64,000 bases of DNA, taken from NCBI RefSeq assembly GCF_017894365.1, contig NZ_CP059467.1:2790001-2854000 (forward strand). The letters are read 5' to 3'. Positions within the stretch are counted from its first letter, which is position 1. Every line of letters begins with the position of its first letter. The notes under the pieces are model-generated. The model saw only the letters and a list, made by a program, of their open reading frames with translations, was not told the origin of the DNA and did no database searches. The stretch is from Aromatoleum bremense. GTDB lineage: Bacteria; Pseudomonadota; Gammaproteobacteria; Burkholderiales; Rhodocyclaceae. A program made the translations under genes and the position numbers. This document shows, in pieces, positions 19,409-30,131 of this stretch.

Positions 19409-20808
19409 TGACGCTGCACGAAGCGGCGCAAGCTCTGGGTGTGGTCACGACGACGCCGGGGCAGTTCGGTTTGGTGGGAACCGACAGCCGGAAGATCACG
19501 GCCGGGCAGCTTTTCGTCGCGCTGCGTGGCGAACGCTTCGACGGCCATGAATTCGTCGCGCAGGCGGCGGCCGCAGGGGCGGCTGCGGCGCTCGTCGATG
19601 CGCAGTGGGCGGGCGCGCAGGGCGGCCCGTCGCCGTTGCCGCTGCTCGTCGTCGCGGACACGCGGCTAGCCCTCGGGCGGCTTGCGGCGCACTGGCGGGC
19701 GCGCTTTGCGATCCCCGTGATCGGGGTCACGGGCAGCAACGGCAAGACCACGGTCAAGGAGATGTGCACTGCGGTCATGCGCGCGCAGGCCCGGCGCGAC
19801 GGCTACGGCGCGGAAGCGGTGCTGGCGACGGCCGGCAACCTGAACAACGACATCGGTCTGCCGCTGACGCTGCTCGAACTGCGCAGCAGTCACCGTGCGG
19901 CGATCGTCGAGATGGGCATGAACCGCCCCGGCGAAATCGCCTATCTCGCCGGCCTCGCGCGGCCCACCGTCGCGGTCGTGACGAATGCGCAGCGCGCGCA
20001 TCTGCAGGGGATGGGCACGGTGATCGGGATCGCCCGCGAAAAGGGCGCGATCTACGAGGCGCTCGGACCGGACGGTGTCGCAGTCATCAACGCCGACGAT
20101 ACGCAGGCGGGGTACTGGCGGAAGCTCAATGCGGCTCGTCGCGTCCTCACCTTTGCGCTCACGCCCGAGGCGGATGTCGCCGGCCTCTGCACGCTGCGCG
20201 GGCTTGGCTCCCATGTCGACATGACGACTCCGGCAGGGCGCATCGCCGTCGACCTGCAGGTGCCGGGCGAACACAACGCCAGGAACGCGACCGGGGCCGC
20301 TGCGGCGTGCCTTGCCGCCGGGGCGAGTCCCGAGGCCATCGCTGAAGGACTCGCGGCCTACACGGGCACACGGGGACGGCTGCAGCGGCGGGCCGGGCCG
20401 AACGGCGCAGTGGTCCTCGACGACAGTTACAACGCGAATCCCGATTCGCTGCGCGCCGGGATCGACGTGCTGGCGGCGACCCCGGGGCAGAAGATCCTGG
20501 TCCTCGGCGACATGGGCGAAATCGGCTGGACGAGCGCGCAGGTACACGACGAGATCGGCGGCTATGCCAAAAGCAAGGGTGTGGACGCGCTGTTCGCGCT
20601 CGGCGAAATGAGCGCGGTGGCGGCGAGCAACTTCGGCGACGGCGGGCATCATTTCGCGAGCGTCGAAGCGCTGGTCGCGGCGCTGACGAGAAAGCTCGAT
20701 GGCGACACCGTGGTGCTCGTCAAAGGCTCGCGCTTCATGCGCATGGAACGGGTGGCGGACGCCCTTGCGGCGGTGCACAATGGCGCCCCCTCAACGGAAA
20801 CAAAGTAA
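19405..20808 (+). CDS. murF: UDP-MurNAc-tripeptide--D-Ala-D-Ala ligase
   Basis: A 467-residue Mur ligase adding D-Ala-D-Ala to complete the UDP-MurNAc-pentapeptide. The ATP loop is VTGSNGKTTVKEM (about 111-123), then AGNLNNDIGLPLTLL, EMGMNRPGEI and DDSYNANPDSLRA, all typical of MurF. The second ATG codon of the overlap region could also serve. It ends three bases before mraY. Confidence 0.97.
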   Translation: MMTLHEAAQALGVVTTTPGQFGLVGTDSRKITAGQLFVALRGERFDGHEFVAQAAAAGAAAALVDAQWAGAQGGPSPLPLLVVADTRLALGRLAAHWRARFAIPVIGVTGSNGKTTVKEMCTAVMRAQARRDGYGAEAVLATAGNLNNDIGLPLTLLELRSSHRAAIVEMGMNRPGEIAYLAGLARPTVAVVTNAQRAHLQGMGTVIGIAREKGAIYEALGPDGVAVINADDTQAGYWRKLNAARRVLTFALTPEADVAGLCTLRGLGSHVDMTTPAGRIAVDLQVPGEHNARNATGAAAACLAAGASPEAIAEGLAAYTGTRGRLQRRAGPNGAVVLDDSYNANPDSLRAGIDVLAATPGQKILVLGDMGEIGWTSAQVHDEIGGYAKSKGVDALFALGEMSAVAASNFGDGGHHFASVEALVAALTRKLDGDTVVLVKGSRFMRMERVADALAAVHNGAPSTETK

Positions 20809-20811
20809 TCG

Positions 20812-21900
20812 ATGCTGCTCGAATTCGCCCTCTGGCTGGGCCAGGACATCCGCGCCTTCAATGTGTTCGGCTACATCACGTTGCGCACGGTCATGGCGGC
20901 GATGACCGCGCTGCTGATCTCGTTCGCCTTCGGCCCGGCGCTGATTCGCTGGCTCACGGCGAAGAAGATCGGCCAGGCGGTGCGTGACGACGGACCGAAG
21001 TCCCACCTGACGAAGGCCGGCACGCCGACGATGGGCGGCGCGCTGATCCTCATCGCGATCGCCGTCACGACGCTGCTGTGGGGCGACCTGCGCAACCAGT
21101 ACGTGTGGGTGACGCTGCTGGTGACGCTCGGTTTCGGCGCGGTGGGCTGGGTCGATGACTGGCGCAAGGTCGTGCATCGCGATCCGAAAGGGCTCGCGAG
21201 CCGCTGGAAATACCTGTGGACCTCGCTGATCGCGCTCGCCGCGGCGCTGTTCCTCGGCCTGACGGCCAACGAACCGGCGCAGACCGAGCTGATCGTGCCG
21301 TTCTTCAAGGCCGTGTCGTACCCGCTCGGGATGCTGGGCTTCGTCGCGCTGTCGTATTTCGTCATCAACGGCACGAGCCACTCGGTGAACCTCACCGACG
21401 GGCTCGACGGCCTGGCGATCATGCCCACGGTGATGGTCGCAGGCGCCTTGGCGATCTTCGCCTATGTCGCCGGCCATGCCGGGTTCTCGAAATATCTCGG
21501 CGTGCCCTACATCGCCGGCGCCGGCGAACTCGCGGTGTTCTGTGGCGCGCTGGCCGGCGCCGGGCTCGGCTTCCTGTGGTTCAACGCGTATCCGGCCGAA
21601 GTGTTCATGGGCGACGTCGGCGCGCTCGCGCTCGGCGCGGCGCTGGGCACGGTCGCGGTCGTCGTGCGCCAGGAGATCGTGCTGTTCATCATGGGCGGGC
21701 TGTTCGTCGCCGAGACGCTGTCGGTGATGGTCCAGGTGCTGTATTTCAAGGCCAGCGGCGGCAAGCGCATCTTCCGCATGGCGCCGCTTCATCATCACTA
21801 CGAGCTGGGCGGCTGGAAGGAAACCCAGGTGGTGGTCCGTTTCTGGATCATCACGATCATGCTGGTCCTGTTCGGCCTGTCGACGCTGAAGCTGCGATGA
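20812..21900 (+). CDS. mraY: Phospho-MurNAc-pentapeptide translocase
   Basis: A 362-residue polytopic membrane enzyme, about ten segments, transferring phospho-MurNAc-pentapeptide to undecaprenyl phosphate to form lipid I. Family signatures are [18 protein letters not shown] (DD motif), [12 protein letters not shown] and the [15 protein letters not shown] stretch near the C-terminus. It overlaps murD by four bases. Confidence 0.97.
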   Translation: MLLEFALWLGQDIRAFNVFGYITLRTVMAAMTALLISFAFGPALIRWLTAKKIGQAVRDDGPKSHLTKAGTPTMGGALILIAIAVTTLLWGDLRNQYVWVTLLVTLGFGAVGWVDDWRKVVHRDPKGLASRWKYLWTSLIALAAALFLGLTANEPAQTELIVPFFKAVSYPLGMLGFVALSYFVINGTSHSVNLTDGLDGLAIMPTVMVAGALAIFAYVAGHAGFSKYLGVPYIAGAGELAVFCGALAGAGLGFLWFNAYPAEVFMGDVGALALGAALGTVAVVVRQEIVLFIMGGLFVAETLSVMVQVLYFKASGGKRIFRMAPLHHHYELGGWKETQVVVRFWIITIMLVLFGLSTLKLR

Positions 21901-23297
21901 GCGCATTGACCGGAAAACACGTTCTGGTTCTCGGGCTGGGCGAGTCCGGGCTGGCGATGGCGCGCTGGTGTGCGCTGCGCGGGGCGCGCCTGCGGGTTGC
22001 CGACAGCCGGCAGACGCCTCCCGGGCTCGACGCGCTGCGTGCCGATGCCCCGCTGGCCGAGATCGTCGTCGGCAACTTCGGCGCGGAGGTGCTGCGCGGT
22101 ATCGACCTGGTCGCGCTCAGTCCGGGGCTCGACCCGCGTGTCGGCGTCGCCGCCGAAGCGCGCCGCCGGGGATTGCCGCTCACCGGCGAGATGAGTTTGC
22201 TGGCCCAGGCGCTCGACGAACTCGGGGTGCGTGCGCAGAGCCGCATCCTTGCCATCACCGGCACCAACGGCAAGACCACCACCACCGCGCTCACCGCAGC
22301 CCTCGCGCAATCGGCAGGGCTGGACGCGGTGGCGGCGGGCAACATCAGCCCGGCCGCCCTCGACGTGCTGATGGAGCGGCTGGCGCAGGGCGCACCGCTG
22401 CCCGAGTGCTGGGTGCTCGAACTGTCCAGCTTCCAGATCGAGACGATGCGTGCGCTCGACCCCGAGGCCGCGACGGTGCTCAACGTCACCGATGACCATC
22501 TCGATCGCTATGCCGACCTCGACGAATACGCTGCCACCAAGGCCGCGATCTTCGAGGGCGGCGGCGTGCAGGTGCTCAACCGCGACGATGCACGGGTGGC
22601 GGCGATGGCCTTGCCCGGACGCCCGCTGATCCGGTTCGGCGCTTCGGCGCCGGCGGCGACGGACGACTACGGCATCGCGGATGTCGCCGGCGAAGCCTGG
22701 CTGGTACGCGGCCGGCAGCGCCTGCTCGCGCTGGCCGACCTGCCTCTTGCTGGCCGGCACAATGCCGCCAATACGCTGGCTGCGCTGGCCTTGTGCGAAG
22801 GCGGCCTGGGCATCGCGCCGCAGCGCCTGACAGGTGCTGTCGTCGCGTTTCGCGGCCTGCCGCATCGGGTCGAGCTGGTCGCCGAGCGCAGCGACGGCGT
22901 GCGCTTCTATGACGACTCCAAAGGTACCAACGTCGGCGCTACCGTGGCTGCGCTCGACGGGATGGACTGCCCGGTCGTGCTGATCGCCGGCGGCGACGGC
23001 AAGGGGCAGGACTTTTCACCGCTGCGCGAAGCCGTTGCGCGCCACGCGCGCGCGGTGGTGCTGATCGGGCGGGATGCGGCGCAAATCGAGTCGGCGCTGC
23101 AAGGATCGGCGGTCGCGATCGAGCGCGCGCCCGACCTCGACGCCGCGGTCGTTCGCGCCAACGAGCAGGCGCAGCCCGGCGACGCGGTGCTGCTGTCGCC
23201 CGCATGCGCGAGCCTCGACATGTTCCGCAACTACGCGCACCGCGCCGAAGTGTTCATCGCCGCGGCACGGCGGCTGCCGGAGGTGCACGCGTCATGA
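21897..23297 (+). CDS. murD: UDP-MurNAc-L-alanine--D-glutamate ligase
   Basis: A 466-residue Mur ligase adding D-glutamate to UDP-MurNAc-L-Ala. The N-terminal Rossmann segment [17 protein letters not shown], the ATP loop [13 protein letters not shown] (about 117-129), [21 protein letters not shown] and [16 protein letters not shown] are all typical. It overlaps mraY and ftsW by four bases each. Confidence 0.97.
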   Translation: MSALTGKHVLVLGLGESGLAMARWCALRGARLRVADSRQTPPGLDALRADAPLAEIVVGNFGAEVLRGIDLVALSPGLDPRVGVAAEARRRGLPLTGEMSLLAQALDELGVRAQSRILAITGTNGKTTTTALTAALAQSAGLDAVAAGNISPAALDVLMERLAQGAPLPECWVLELSSFQIETMRALDPEAATVLNVTDDHLDRYADLDEYAATKAAIFEGGGVQVLNRDDARVAAMALPGRPLIRFGASAPAATDDYGIADVAGEAWLVRGRQRLLALADLPLAGRHNAANTLAALALCEGGLGIAPQRLTGAVVAFRGLPHRVELVAERSDGVRFYDDSKGTNVGATVAALDGMDCPVVLIAGGDGKGQDFSPLREAVARHARAVVLIGRDAAQIESALQGSAVAIERAPDLDAAVVRANEQAQPGDAVLLSPACASLDMFRNYAHRAEVFIAAARRLPEVHAS

Positions 23298-24526
23298 AGT
23301 TCGCCAGCGCGTTCGCCGGTTTCTTTGCCACGCGCCCGGCAAACGGCGGCACGCAGACCAGTCGCGCCGTCAACCGCCTGATGCGCCCGGCCGATTCGCT
23401 GCGCGAACTCGATCCGCTGCTGATCTGGTCGGCGGCCGGGCTCCTGCTGATCGGGCTGGTGATGGTTTATTCGTCGTCGATCGCCATCGCCGAAGGCAGC
23501 CGCTTCACTGGCCACCAGTCGCATTACTTTCTGCTGCGGCACGCGCTGTTCCTGGCGGTCGGGGTCGGCGCCGGGCTCGCCGCGTTCCAGCTGTCGATGC
23601 GCCAGTGGCAGCGCTGCGCGCCGTGGCTGTTCCTCGTTGGCGTCATGCTCCTCGTCGTGGTGCTGATCCCGGGCGTCGGCCGCGAGGTCAACGGCGCGCA
23701 GCGCTGGCTGCCGCTCGGTCCGCTGAACCTGCAGCCGTCGGAGCTGATGAAACTGTTCGTCGCGCTGTATGCCGCCGACTACACGGTGCGCAAGTTGCCC
23801 GACATGGGCAGTTTCCGGCGCGGCTTCCTGCCGATGGCGGCGATGATCCTGCTGGTCGGCTTCCTGCTGCTCGGCGAGCCCGATTTCGGCGCCTTCGTCG
23901 TCATCACCGCGATCGCGTTCGGCGTGCTGTTCCTCGGCGGCATCAATGTGCGGGCGTTCGCGCTGCTCGCGCTCGTCGCGGTGATCGGCTTCATGCTGTT
24001 GATCTGGCTGTCGCCGTATCGCCGCGACCGCATCTTCGGCTTCATGGACCCGTGGCAGGACGCGTTCGGCAAGGGCTACCAGCTGTCGCACGCGCTGATC
24101 GCGTTCGGCCGCGGCGAGTGGTTCGGCGTGGGGCTCGGCGCGAGCGTCGAGAAGCTGTTCTACCTGCCGGAGGCGCACACGGATTTCCTCCTCGCGGTGA
24201 TCGCCGAGGAGCTCGGTTTCGCCGGGGTGCTGACGGTGATCGCGCTGTTCGCGATCCTGATTCATCGCGCGCTCGTCCTCGGGCGCGAGGCGGTCAAGCT
24301 GGAGCGCTATTTTTCCGGCCTCGTCGCGATGGGCATCGGACTGTGGCTCGGTGTCCAGTCGTTCATCAACATGGGCGTCAACATGGGTTTGCTGCCGACC
24401 AAGGGTCTGACGTTGCCGCTGATGAGTTTCGGCGGCTCGGGCATCGTCGCCAACTGCCTCGCGCTGGCGATCCTGCTGCGGATCGACTGGGAAGTGCGGC
24501 AGTTGAAGCGGGGGACGGGAGCATGA
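23294..24526 (+). CDS. ftsW: Septal peptidoglycan glycosyltransferase FtsW
   Basis: A 410-residue SEDS-family protein with about ten membrane segments and a 40-residue hydrophilic N-terminus. It polymerises lipid II at the septum with FtsI. Signatures include [35 protein letters not shown] text ([20 protein letters not shown]), [18 protein letters not shown] and [12 protein letters not shown]. It overlaps murD and murG by four bases. Confidence 0.96.
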   Translation: MKFASAFAGFFATRPANGGTQTSRAVNRLMRPADSLRELDPLLIWSAAGLLLIGLVMVYSSSIAIAEGSRFTGHQSHYFLLRHALFLAVGVGAGLAAFQLSMRQWQRCAPWLFLVGVMLLVVVLIPGVGREVNGAQRWLPLGPLNLQPSELMKLFVALYAADYTVRKLPDMGSFRRGFLPMAAMILLVGFLLLGEPDFGAFVVITAIAFGVLFLGGINVRAFALLALVAVIGFMLLIWLSPYRRDRIFGFMDPWQDAFGKGYQLSHALIAFGRGEWFGVGLGASVEKLFYLPEAHTDFLLAVIAEELGFAGVLTVIALFAILIHRALVLGREAVKLERYFSGLVAMGIGLWLGVQSFINMGVNMGLLPTKGLTLPLMSFGGSGIVANCLALAILLRIDWEVRQLKRGTGA

Positions 24527-25596
24527 AGACGCTGCTCGTGATGGCCGGCGGCACCGGCGGCCACATCTTCCCCGGTGTTGCCGTCGCCGAGCAGTTGCGC
24601 GGGCGCGGCTGGCGCATCGTGTGGATGGGCAACCCGGACGGGATGGAAGCGCGGATCGTGCCGCAGCACGGTTACGAGACCGCATGGGTGCGCTTTGGCG
24701 CGCTGCGCGGCAAGGGCCTGCTGCGCAAGCTGCTGCTGCCGCTGAACCTGCTGCGCGGCTTCTGGCAGGCGCAGGGCGAATTGCGGCGCATCCGGCCCGA
24801 TGTCGTGCTCGGCATGGGCGGCTACGTCACCTTTCCAGGCGGCATGATGGCGGCGCTGCTGGGCCGTCCGCTGGTGCTGCACGAACAGAATTCGGTCGCC
24901 GGGCTCGCTAACCGCGTGCTCGCCGGCGTTGCCGACCGGGTGCTGTCGGGTTTCCCGCATGCGCTGAAGAAGGCCGGCTGGGTCGGCAATCCGGTGCGCG
25001 CCGACATCGCCGCGGTGGCGCCGCCCGATGAACGCTTCGCCGGGCGCAGCGGGCCGCTGAAGCTGCTGATCGTCGGCGGCAGCCTCGGCGCGGCGGTGCT
25101 GAACGACACCGTGCCGAAAGCCCTCGCGCGGATCGACGCGGCGCAGCGGCCGATCGTCACGCACCAGGCCGGCGCGAAGCAGATCGAAGCGCTGCGCGCG
25201 GCGTACGCGGCGGCCGGCGTCGAGGGCGAGTTGCTGCCGTTCATCGATGACATGGCGGCGAAATATGCAGACGCGGATCTCGTCGTCTGCCGTGCCGGCG
25301 CGCTGACGGTCGCGGAACTCGCGGCGGTCGGCGCGGCGAGCCTGCTGGTGCCGTTCCCGCACGCCGTCGACGACCACCAGACGGGTAACGCCCGCTTCCT
25401 CGCCGATCGCGGCGCGGCCTACCTGCTGCCGCAGCCGGAGCTCGATGCGGAGCGGCTGGCAGGCATCATCACGAGCCTCGCCCGCGAGCGCCTGCTGGAC
25501 ATGGCGACGAAGGCGCGGGCGCTGGCCAAGCCGCGCGCCGCCGAAGCGGTTGCACAGGTCTGCGAGGAACTCGCCGCAGGGAGAAAAAAGAAATGA
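24523..25596 (+). CDS. murG: Lipid II synthase (GlcNAc transferase MurG)
   Basis: A 357-residue GT28 glycosyltransferase adding GlcNAc to lipid I on the inner face of the membrane. The N-terminal glycine loop [39 protein letters not shown], and the C-terminal [14 protein letters not shown] and [14 protein letters not shown] motifs are diagnostic. It overlaps ftsW and murC by four bases. Confidence 0.97.
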   Translation: MKTLLVMAGGTGGHIFPGVAVAEQLRGRGWRIVWMGNPDGMEARIVPQHGYETAWVRFGALRGKGLLRKLLLPLNLLRGFWQAQGELRRIRPDVVLGMGGYVTFPGGMMAALLGRPLVLHEQNSVAGLANRVLAGVADRVLSGFPHALKKAGWVGNPVRADIAAVAPPDERFAGRSGPLKLLIVGGSLGAAVLNDTVPKALARIDAAQRPIVTHQAGAKQIEALRAAYAAAGVEGELLPFIDDMAAKYADADLVVCRAGALTVAELAAVGAASLLVPFPHAVDDHQTGNARFLADRGAAYLLPQPELDAERLAGIITSLARERLLDMATKARALAKPRAAEAVAQVCEELAAGRKKK

Positions 25597-27008
25597 AACA
25601 CAAGGTCAAGCGCATCCACTTCGTCGGCATCGGCGGCGCCGGCATGAGCGGGATCGCCGAAGTGCTGGCGAACCTCGGCTACATCGTCAGCGGCTCGGAT
25701 CTGGGCGAGAACGCCGCGACGCGGCGGCTCTGCGCGCTCGGCGTGCGCGTGATGTCGGGCCATGCGGCCGAGAACGTCGCCGACGCCGACGCGGTGGTGA
25801 TCTCGACTGCGGTGCGCAACGACAATCCGGAAGTCGTCGCGGCGCGATCGCGCCATGTGCCGATCGTGCCGCGCGCGCAGATGCTCGCCGAACTGATGCG
25901 CCTCAAGCACGGCATCGCGATCGCCGGCACGCACGGCAAGACGACGACCACTTCGCTGGTCGCGAGCATCCTCGCCGAAGGCGGCATGGACCCGACTTTC
26001 GTCATTGGCGGCAAGCTCAATGCCGCCGGCGCGAACGCGCGGCTTGGCACGGGCGACTTCCTCGTTGCCGAAGCCGACGAGTCCGACGCGTCCTTCCTGC
26101 TGCTGACGCCGGTGATTTCGGTCGTCACGAACATCGACGCGGACCACATGGACACCTACGGGCACGACTTCGCGCGGCTCAAGCAGGCGTTCGTCGACTT
26201 CCTGCAGCACCTGCCGTTCTACGGCGTCGCGGTGCTGTGCGAGGACGACCCGCACGTGCGCTCGATCATGCCGCTGGTGTCGAAGCAGGTCGTGCGCTAC
26301 GGCCTGTCCGAGAGCGCCAACATCCGCGCCGAGAACGTCCGTGCCGAAGGCGGGCGGATGCTGTTCGACGTGGTGCGCACCAACGGCTCGGTGAGCCGGC
26401 TGCCGATCGAACTGAACCTGCCCGGCGTGCATAACGTGCTGAACGCGCTGGCGGCGATCGCGGTGGCGACCGAAGTGCAGGTGCCGGACGCGGCGATCAT
26501 CAAGGCGCTGGCCGAATTCCGCGGCGTTGGACGGCGCTTTCAGCGCTATGGCGAGGTGGCGCTGCGCGACGCCGAAGGTACGCCGCAAGGTAGCTGCACG
26601 CTGATCGACGACTACGGCCACCACCCGGTCGAGATGGCGGCGACGCTCGCCGCGGCGCGCGGCGCGTTCCCGGGCCGGCGGCTGGTGCTGGCGTTCCAGC
26701 CGCACCGCTTCACGCGCACGCGCGACTGTTTCGAAGATTTCGTCAAGGTGCTGTCGACCGTCGATGCGCTGCTGCTCGCTGAAGTCTATGCCGCCGGGGA
26801 GTCGCCGGTCGTGGCTGCCGACGGCCGCTCGCTGGCGCGGGCGATCCGCGTCGCGGGCAAGGTCGAGCCGGTGTTCGTCGAAGACATCGACGAGATGCCG
26901 GCGACGATCCTCGCGGCGGCGCGCGACGGCGATGTGGTGATCACGATGGGCGCCGGCTCGATCGGCGCGGTGCCCGGCAAACTGGCAAGCAGCGAGGAAC
27001 TGGTGTGA
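25593..27008 (+). CDS. murC: UDP-MurNAc--L-alanine ligase
   Basis: A 471-residue Mur ligase adding the first residue, L-alanine. It begins with [17 protein letters not shown], has the ATP loop [12 protein letters not shown] (about 109-120), [34 protein letters not shown] and [20 protein letters not shown]-type purine stretch precedes the ATG. It ends in a four-base overlap with the GTG start of ddlB. Confidence 0.97.
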   Translation: MKHKVKRIHFVGIGGAGMSGIAEVLANLGYIVSGSDLGENAATRRLCALGVRVMSGHAAENVADADAVVISTAVRNDNPEVVAARSRHVPIVPRAQMLAELMRLKHGIAIAGTHGKTTTTSLVASILAEGGMDPTFVIGGKLNAAGANARLGTGDFLVAEADESDASFLLLTPVISVVTNIDADHMDTYGHDFARLKQAFVDFLQHLPFYGVAVLCEDDPHVRSIMPLVSKQVVRYGLSESANIRAENVRAEGGRMLFDVVRTNGSVSRLPIELNLPGVHNVLNALAAIAVATEVQVPDAAIIKALAEFRGVGRRFQRYGEVALRDAEGTPQGSCTLIDDYGHHPVEMAATLAAARGAFPGRRLVLAFQPHRFTRTRDCFEDFVKVLSTVDALLLAEVYAAGESPVVAADGRSLARAIRVAGKVEPVFVEDIDEMPATILAAARDGDVVITMGAGSIGAVPGKLASSEELV

Positions 27009-27934
27009 GCGGCAACGGCGTGGGCGCAAAATTCGGGAAAGTCGCGGTGCTGCTCGGCGGCACGTCCGCGGAGCGGGAAGTCTCGCTGATGTCCGGCAAC
27101 GCAGTGCTGGCGGCGTTGCAGGCAGCGGGCGTCGATGCACATGGCTTCGACCCGGCGCAACAGGATCTGCACATCCTCAAGGAGCAGGGCTTCGACCGCG
27201 CGTTCATCGCGCTGCATGGTCGCGGCGGCGAGGACGGCACGGTGCAGGGGCTGCTGGAACTGCTGAAGATCCCCTACACCGGCAGCGGCGTGATGGCGTC
27301 CGCGCTGGCCATGGACAAGTGGCGCACGAAAATGGTGTGGGCCGCGTGCGGCCTGCCCACGCCGCGCTACGCGATCCTCGCTGCCGACACCGACTGGGAC
27401 GCCGTCGTCGCCGAGTTGGGGCTACCGATCTTCGTCAAGCCGGTGCACGAAGGCTCGAGCATGGGTGCGACGAAAGTCACTGCAGCCGGCCAGCTCAAGG
27501 CGGCGTGGGAACTCGCGGCACGCTTCGACGACCTCGTGCTGGCCGAGGAATTCGTTGCCGGCGCCGAGCTGACGGTGCCCTTTCTCGGCGAGCGTGCGCT
27601 GCCGGTGATCCGCATCGAGGCGCCGGGCGGGAAATACGACTACCAGAACAAGTATTTCACTGACGAAACCCGCTACCTGTGCCCGAGTGGCCTGCCCGCC
27701 GAACAGGAGCAGGCGTTGCAGGCGCTGGTGATGAAGAGCGCGCGGGTGCTCGGCTGCCGCGGCTGGGGCCGCGCCGACCTGATGCTGACCGCGGACGGCC
27801 GGCCGTACCTGCTCGAGATGAACACTTCGCCCGGCATGACCGGCCATTCGCTGGTGCCGATGGCGGCGAAAGCCGTCGGGCTGGACTTCACCGCGCTGTG
27901 CCTGGCGATCCTGGAGGACGCGCGACTTGGCTGA
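27005..27934 (+). CDS. ddlB: D-alanine--D-alanine ligase B
   Basis: A 309-residue ATP-grasp ligase making D-Ala-D-Ala for MurF. It shows [66 protein letters not shown] and [14 protein letters not shown]. It is the short DdlB form usual in dcw clusters. The GTG start overlaps murC; the frame also overlaps ftsQ by eight bases. Confidence 0.96.
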   Translation: MSGNGVGAKFGKVAVLLGGTSAEREVSLMSGNAVLAALQAAGVDAHGFDPAQQDLHILKEQGFDRAFIALHGRGGEDGTVQGLLELLKIPYTGSGVMASALAMDKWRTKMVWAACGLPTPRYAILAADTDWDAVVAELGLPIFVKPVHEGSSMGATKVTAAGQLKAAWELAARFDDLVLAEEFVAGAELTVPFLGERALPVIRIEAPGGKYDYQNKYFTDETRYLCPSGLPAEQEQALQALVMKSARVLGCRGWGRADLMLTADGRPYLLEMNTSPGMTGHSLVPMAAKAVGLDFTALCLAILEDARLG

Positions 27935-28763
27935 CTTGCGTCCTCGCAACGCGTTGCGCCACGGCGGCCTCGGCGGCGGCCGGGCGCCGGGACGCGCGCG
28001 TGAAAAGGAAGGATTGTGGGACAAGCCGGCGACGCTGAACCTGATTTCGGAGGTGCTGATGCTGTTCGCCGCGGTCGCGCTCGGCTACGCGCTGGTGGTG
28101 TGGTTCCTGTCGCGGCCGCTCTTTCCGCTGCGCGAAGTCGTCGTGCTGACGCCGCCGGCGCAGGTCACGACGGCGCAGCTCGAATACGTCGCGCGCACCG
28201 CGATCCGCGGCAATTTTTTCTCGGTCGACCTCGAGCAGGTGCGCGGGGTGTTCGAGAAGCTGCCGTGGGTGCGCCGCGCCGAAGTGCGGCGGCGCTGGCC
28301 GGACGTCCTCGAACTGCGGCTCGAGGAGCACCAGGCGGCGGCGTACTGGACGGTGTCGGAGAGCGGCGAATCGCAGCTCGTCAATCGCTACGGCGAAGTG
28401 TTCATCGCCGCGAGCAATGCCGACATCCCGGCTTTCTCGGGTCCGCAGGGCTCGGCGGCATACATCCAGGCGCGGCATCGCGAGTTCGAGCGTGTGCTCG
28501 AGCCGCTCGGTCGCCGTCTCGTCAGCCTCGCGATGTCGGCACGCCAGGCGTGGCAGTTGCGCCTCGACGACGGCCTGGTGATCGTGCTCGGCCGGGACCA
28601 TGAAAAGGCCCCGACCGATCAGCGGCTGGCGCGCTTCGTTCATGCGTGGCCGAACGCGCGCGACAGCGTCGGAGTACAGGTTGCGGTAGCGGATCTCCGC
28701 TATCCGAGCGGATTCGCCCTCACTCCGGTGGGCGACTTGAAAGCAACAAAAGGCAAGCAATGA
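27927..28763 (+). CDS. ftsQ: Cell division protein FtsQ
   Basis: A 278-residue bitopic divisome protein: a basic cytoplasmic N-terminus, a membrane segment (about 40-60), a POTRA domain beginning [16 protein letters not shown], and a C-terminal beta domain. It bridges early and late division proteins through FtsBL. The most likely start is TTG at 27927, preceded by GGAGG (27913-27917); no ATG or GTG fits the N-terminus as well. It overlaps ftsA by four bases. Confidence 0.93.
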   Translation: MADLRPRNALRHGGLGGGRAPGRAREKEGLWDKPATLNLISEVLMLFAAVALGYALVVWFLSRPLFPLREVVVLTPPAQVTTAQLEYVARTAIRGNFFSVDLEQVRGVFEKLPWVRRAEVRRRWPDVLELRLEEHQAAAYWTVSESGESQLVNRYGEVFIAASNADIPAFSGPQGSAAYIQARHREFERVLEPLGRRLVSLAMSARQAWQLRLDDGLVIVLGRDHEKAPTDQRLARFVHAWPNARDSVGVQVAVADLRYPSGFALTPVGDLKATKGKQ

Positions 28764-29989
28764 GCAAGGAATACAAAGACTTGGTCGTCGGCCTCGATAT
28801 CGGTACCGCCAAGGTCACCTGCATGGTGGCCGAGTCGCGCCCGGATGGGCGCCTCAATGTCATCGGGCTCGCGACGCAGCCGACGAGCGGCCTCAAACGC
28901 GGCGTGGTCGTGAATATCGAGGCCACCGTCGATGCGATCGCGCGCGTGATCCAGGAAGTCGAGCAGATGGCCGACTGCAAGGTCCGCGACGTCTATACGG
29001 GAATAGCCGGCAGCCACATCAAGAGCTTCAACTCCAACGGCATGGTCGCGATCAAGGACAAGGAGGTCACGCCGCTGGACGTCGAGCGCGTCATCGAGGT
29101 CGCGCGCGCGATGCCGATTCCGGCCGAGCAGCAGATCCTGCACATCCTGACCCAGGAATTCATCATCGACGGCCAGGGCGGCGTGCGCGAGCCGATCGGC
29201 ATGAGCGGCGTCAAGCTCGAGGTCAAGGTGCATATCGTCACCGGCGCGGTGTCGGCAGCGCAGAACGTCATCAAGTGCGTGCGCCGCTGCGGCCTCGAGG
29301 TCATGGACCTGATCCTGCAGCCGCTCGCGTCGAGCTACGCGGTGCTGACCGAGGACGAGAAGGACCTCGGCGTGTGCCTCGTCGACATCGGCGGCGGCAC
29401 GACCGACATCGCCGTCTTCACTCATGGCGCGATCCGCCACACCGCGGTGCTGCCGATCGCCGGCGACCAGGTCACCAACGACATCGCGATGGCACTGCGC
29501 ACGCCGACCTCCGAGGCCGAGGAGATCAAGATCCGCCACGGCGTCGCGCTGCACACACTCGCTGACCCCGAGGAGATGATCGAAGTGCCCGGCGTCGGCG
29601 ACCGGCCGCCGCGGCCGCTGTCGCGCCAGCGTCTCGCCGACGTCATCGAGCCGCGGGTCTCCGAACTGTTCGAGCTGGTACAGGCCGAATTGCGCCGCAG
29701 CGGCTACGAGGAGCTGCTGTCGTCGGGGGTCGTGCTGACCGGCGGTTCCTCGGTGATGCTGGGCATGGTCGAGCTCGGCGAGGAAGTGTTCCACATGCCG
29801 GTGCGCATCGGCTCGCCGCAGTATGCAGGCGGGCTTGCGGACGTGGTGTGCCAGCCGCGCTACGCGAACGCGATGGGGCTGGTGTTGGAAGGGTCCGCGC
29901 AGCGCCGGCGGGGCATGCTGGCGCGCGAAACGCGCAGTGTCCGCCAGGTGTTCGGGCGGATGAAGTCATGGTTCGAGAAGAATTTCTGA
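28760..29989 (+). CDS. ftsA: Cell division protein FtsA
   Basis: A 409-residue actin-fold protein tethering FtsZ to the membrane. ATP-binding segments include VGLDIGTAKVTCMV, VDIGGGTTDIAVF and VLTGGSSVMLG. The C-terminal amphipathic helix (VFGRMKSWFEKNF) is the membrane-targeting sequence. The ATG overlaps the ftsQ stop. After it comes the only long gap of the cluster, 142 bases before ftsZ. Confidence 0.97.
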   Translation: MSKEYKDLVVGLDIGTAKVTCMVAESRPDGRLNVIGLATQPTSGLKRGVVVNIEATVDAIARVIQEVEQMADCKVRDVYTGIAGSHIKSFNSNGMVAIKDKEVTPLDVERVIEVARAMPIPAEQQILHILTQEFIIDGQGGVREPIGMSGVKLEVKVHIVTGAVSAAQNVIKCVRRCGLEVMDLILQPLASSYAVLTEDEKDLGVCLVDIGGGTTDIAVFTHGAIRHTAVLPIAGDQVTNDIAMALRTPTSEAEEIKIRHGVALHTLADPEEMIEVPGVGDRPPRPLSRQRLADVIEPRVSELFELVQAELRRSGYEELLSSGVVLTGGSSVMLGMVELGEEVFHMPVRIGSPQYAGGLADVVCQPRYANAMGLVLEGSAQRRRGMLARETRSVRQVFGRMKSWFEKNF

Positions 29990-30131
29990 GCGGACGTCGA
30001 ATTGTCCGTCGAATTTGAAAGTGCGCCCGTGTCGATCGCCTATTTAGTTATAAAATTTTCGTTTGACACTAAATGCAGGGTAGGCCGGGTGCCCGGTGCG
30101 CAAAACGGTTGATATTCAGGAGGCGAGGCAA
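29990..30131 (+). promoter_or_regulatory. ftsA-ftsZ spacer, candidate ftsZ promoter region
   Basis: This 142-base spacer is AT-rich between about 30010 and 30075, unlike the other cluster junctions. It contains TTGAAA at 30015, TATTTA at 30041, TATAAA at 30049 and TTGACA at 30063, but no pair has standard spacing except loosely (TTGAAA to TATTTA, 20 bases). A separate ftsZ promoter is plausible from position alone. A strong AGGAGG ribosome site precedes the ftsZ ATG. Confidence 0.4.

Noticed and set aside
23074..24522. Upstream extension of the murG frame across ftsW
   Set aside because: Arg/Ala-rich shadow of ftsW; murG has a clear start at 24523 with the family N-terminus.
30063..30068. 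TTGACA as a -35 for ftsZ
   Set aside because: No -10-like hexamer lies 16-18 bases downstream.
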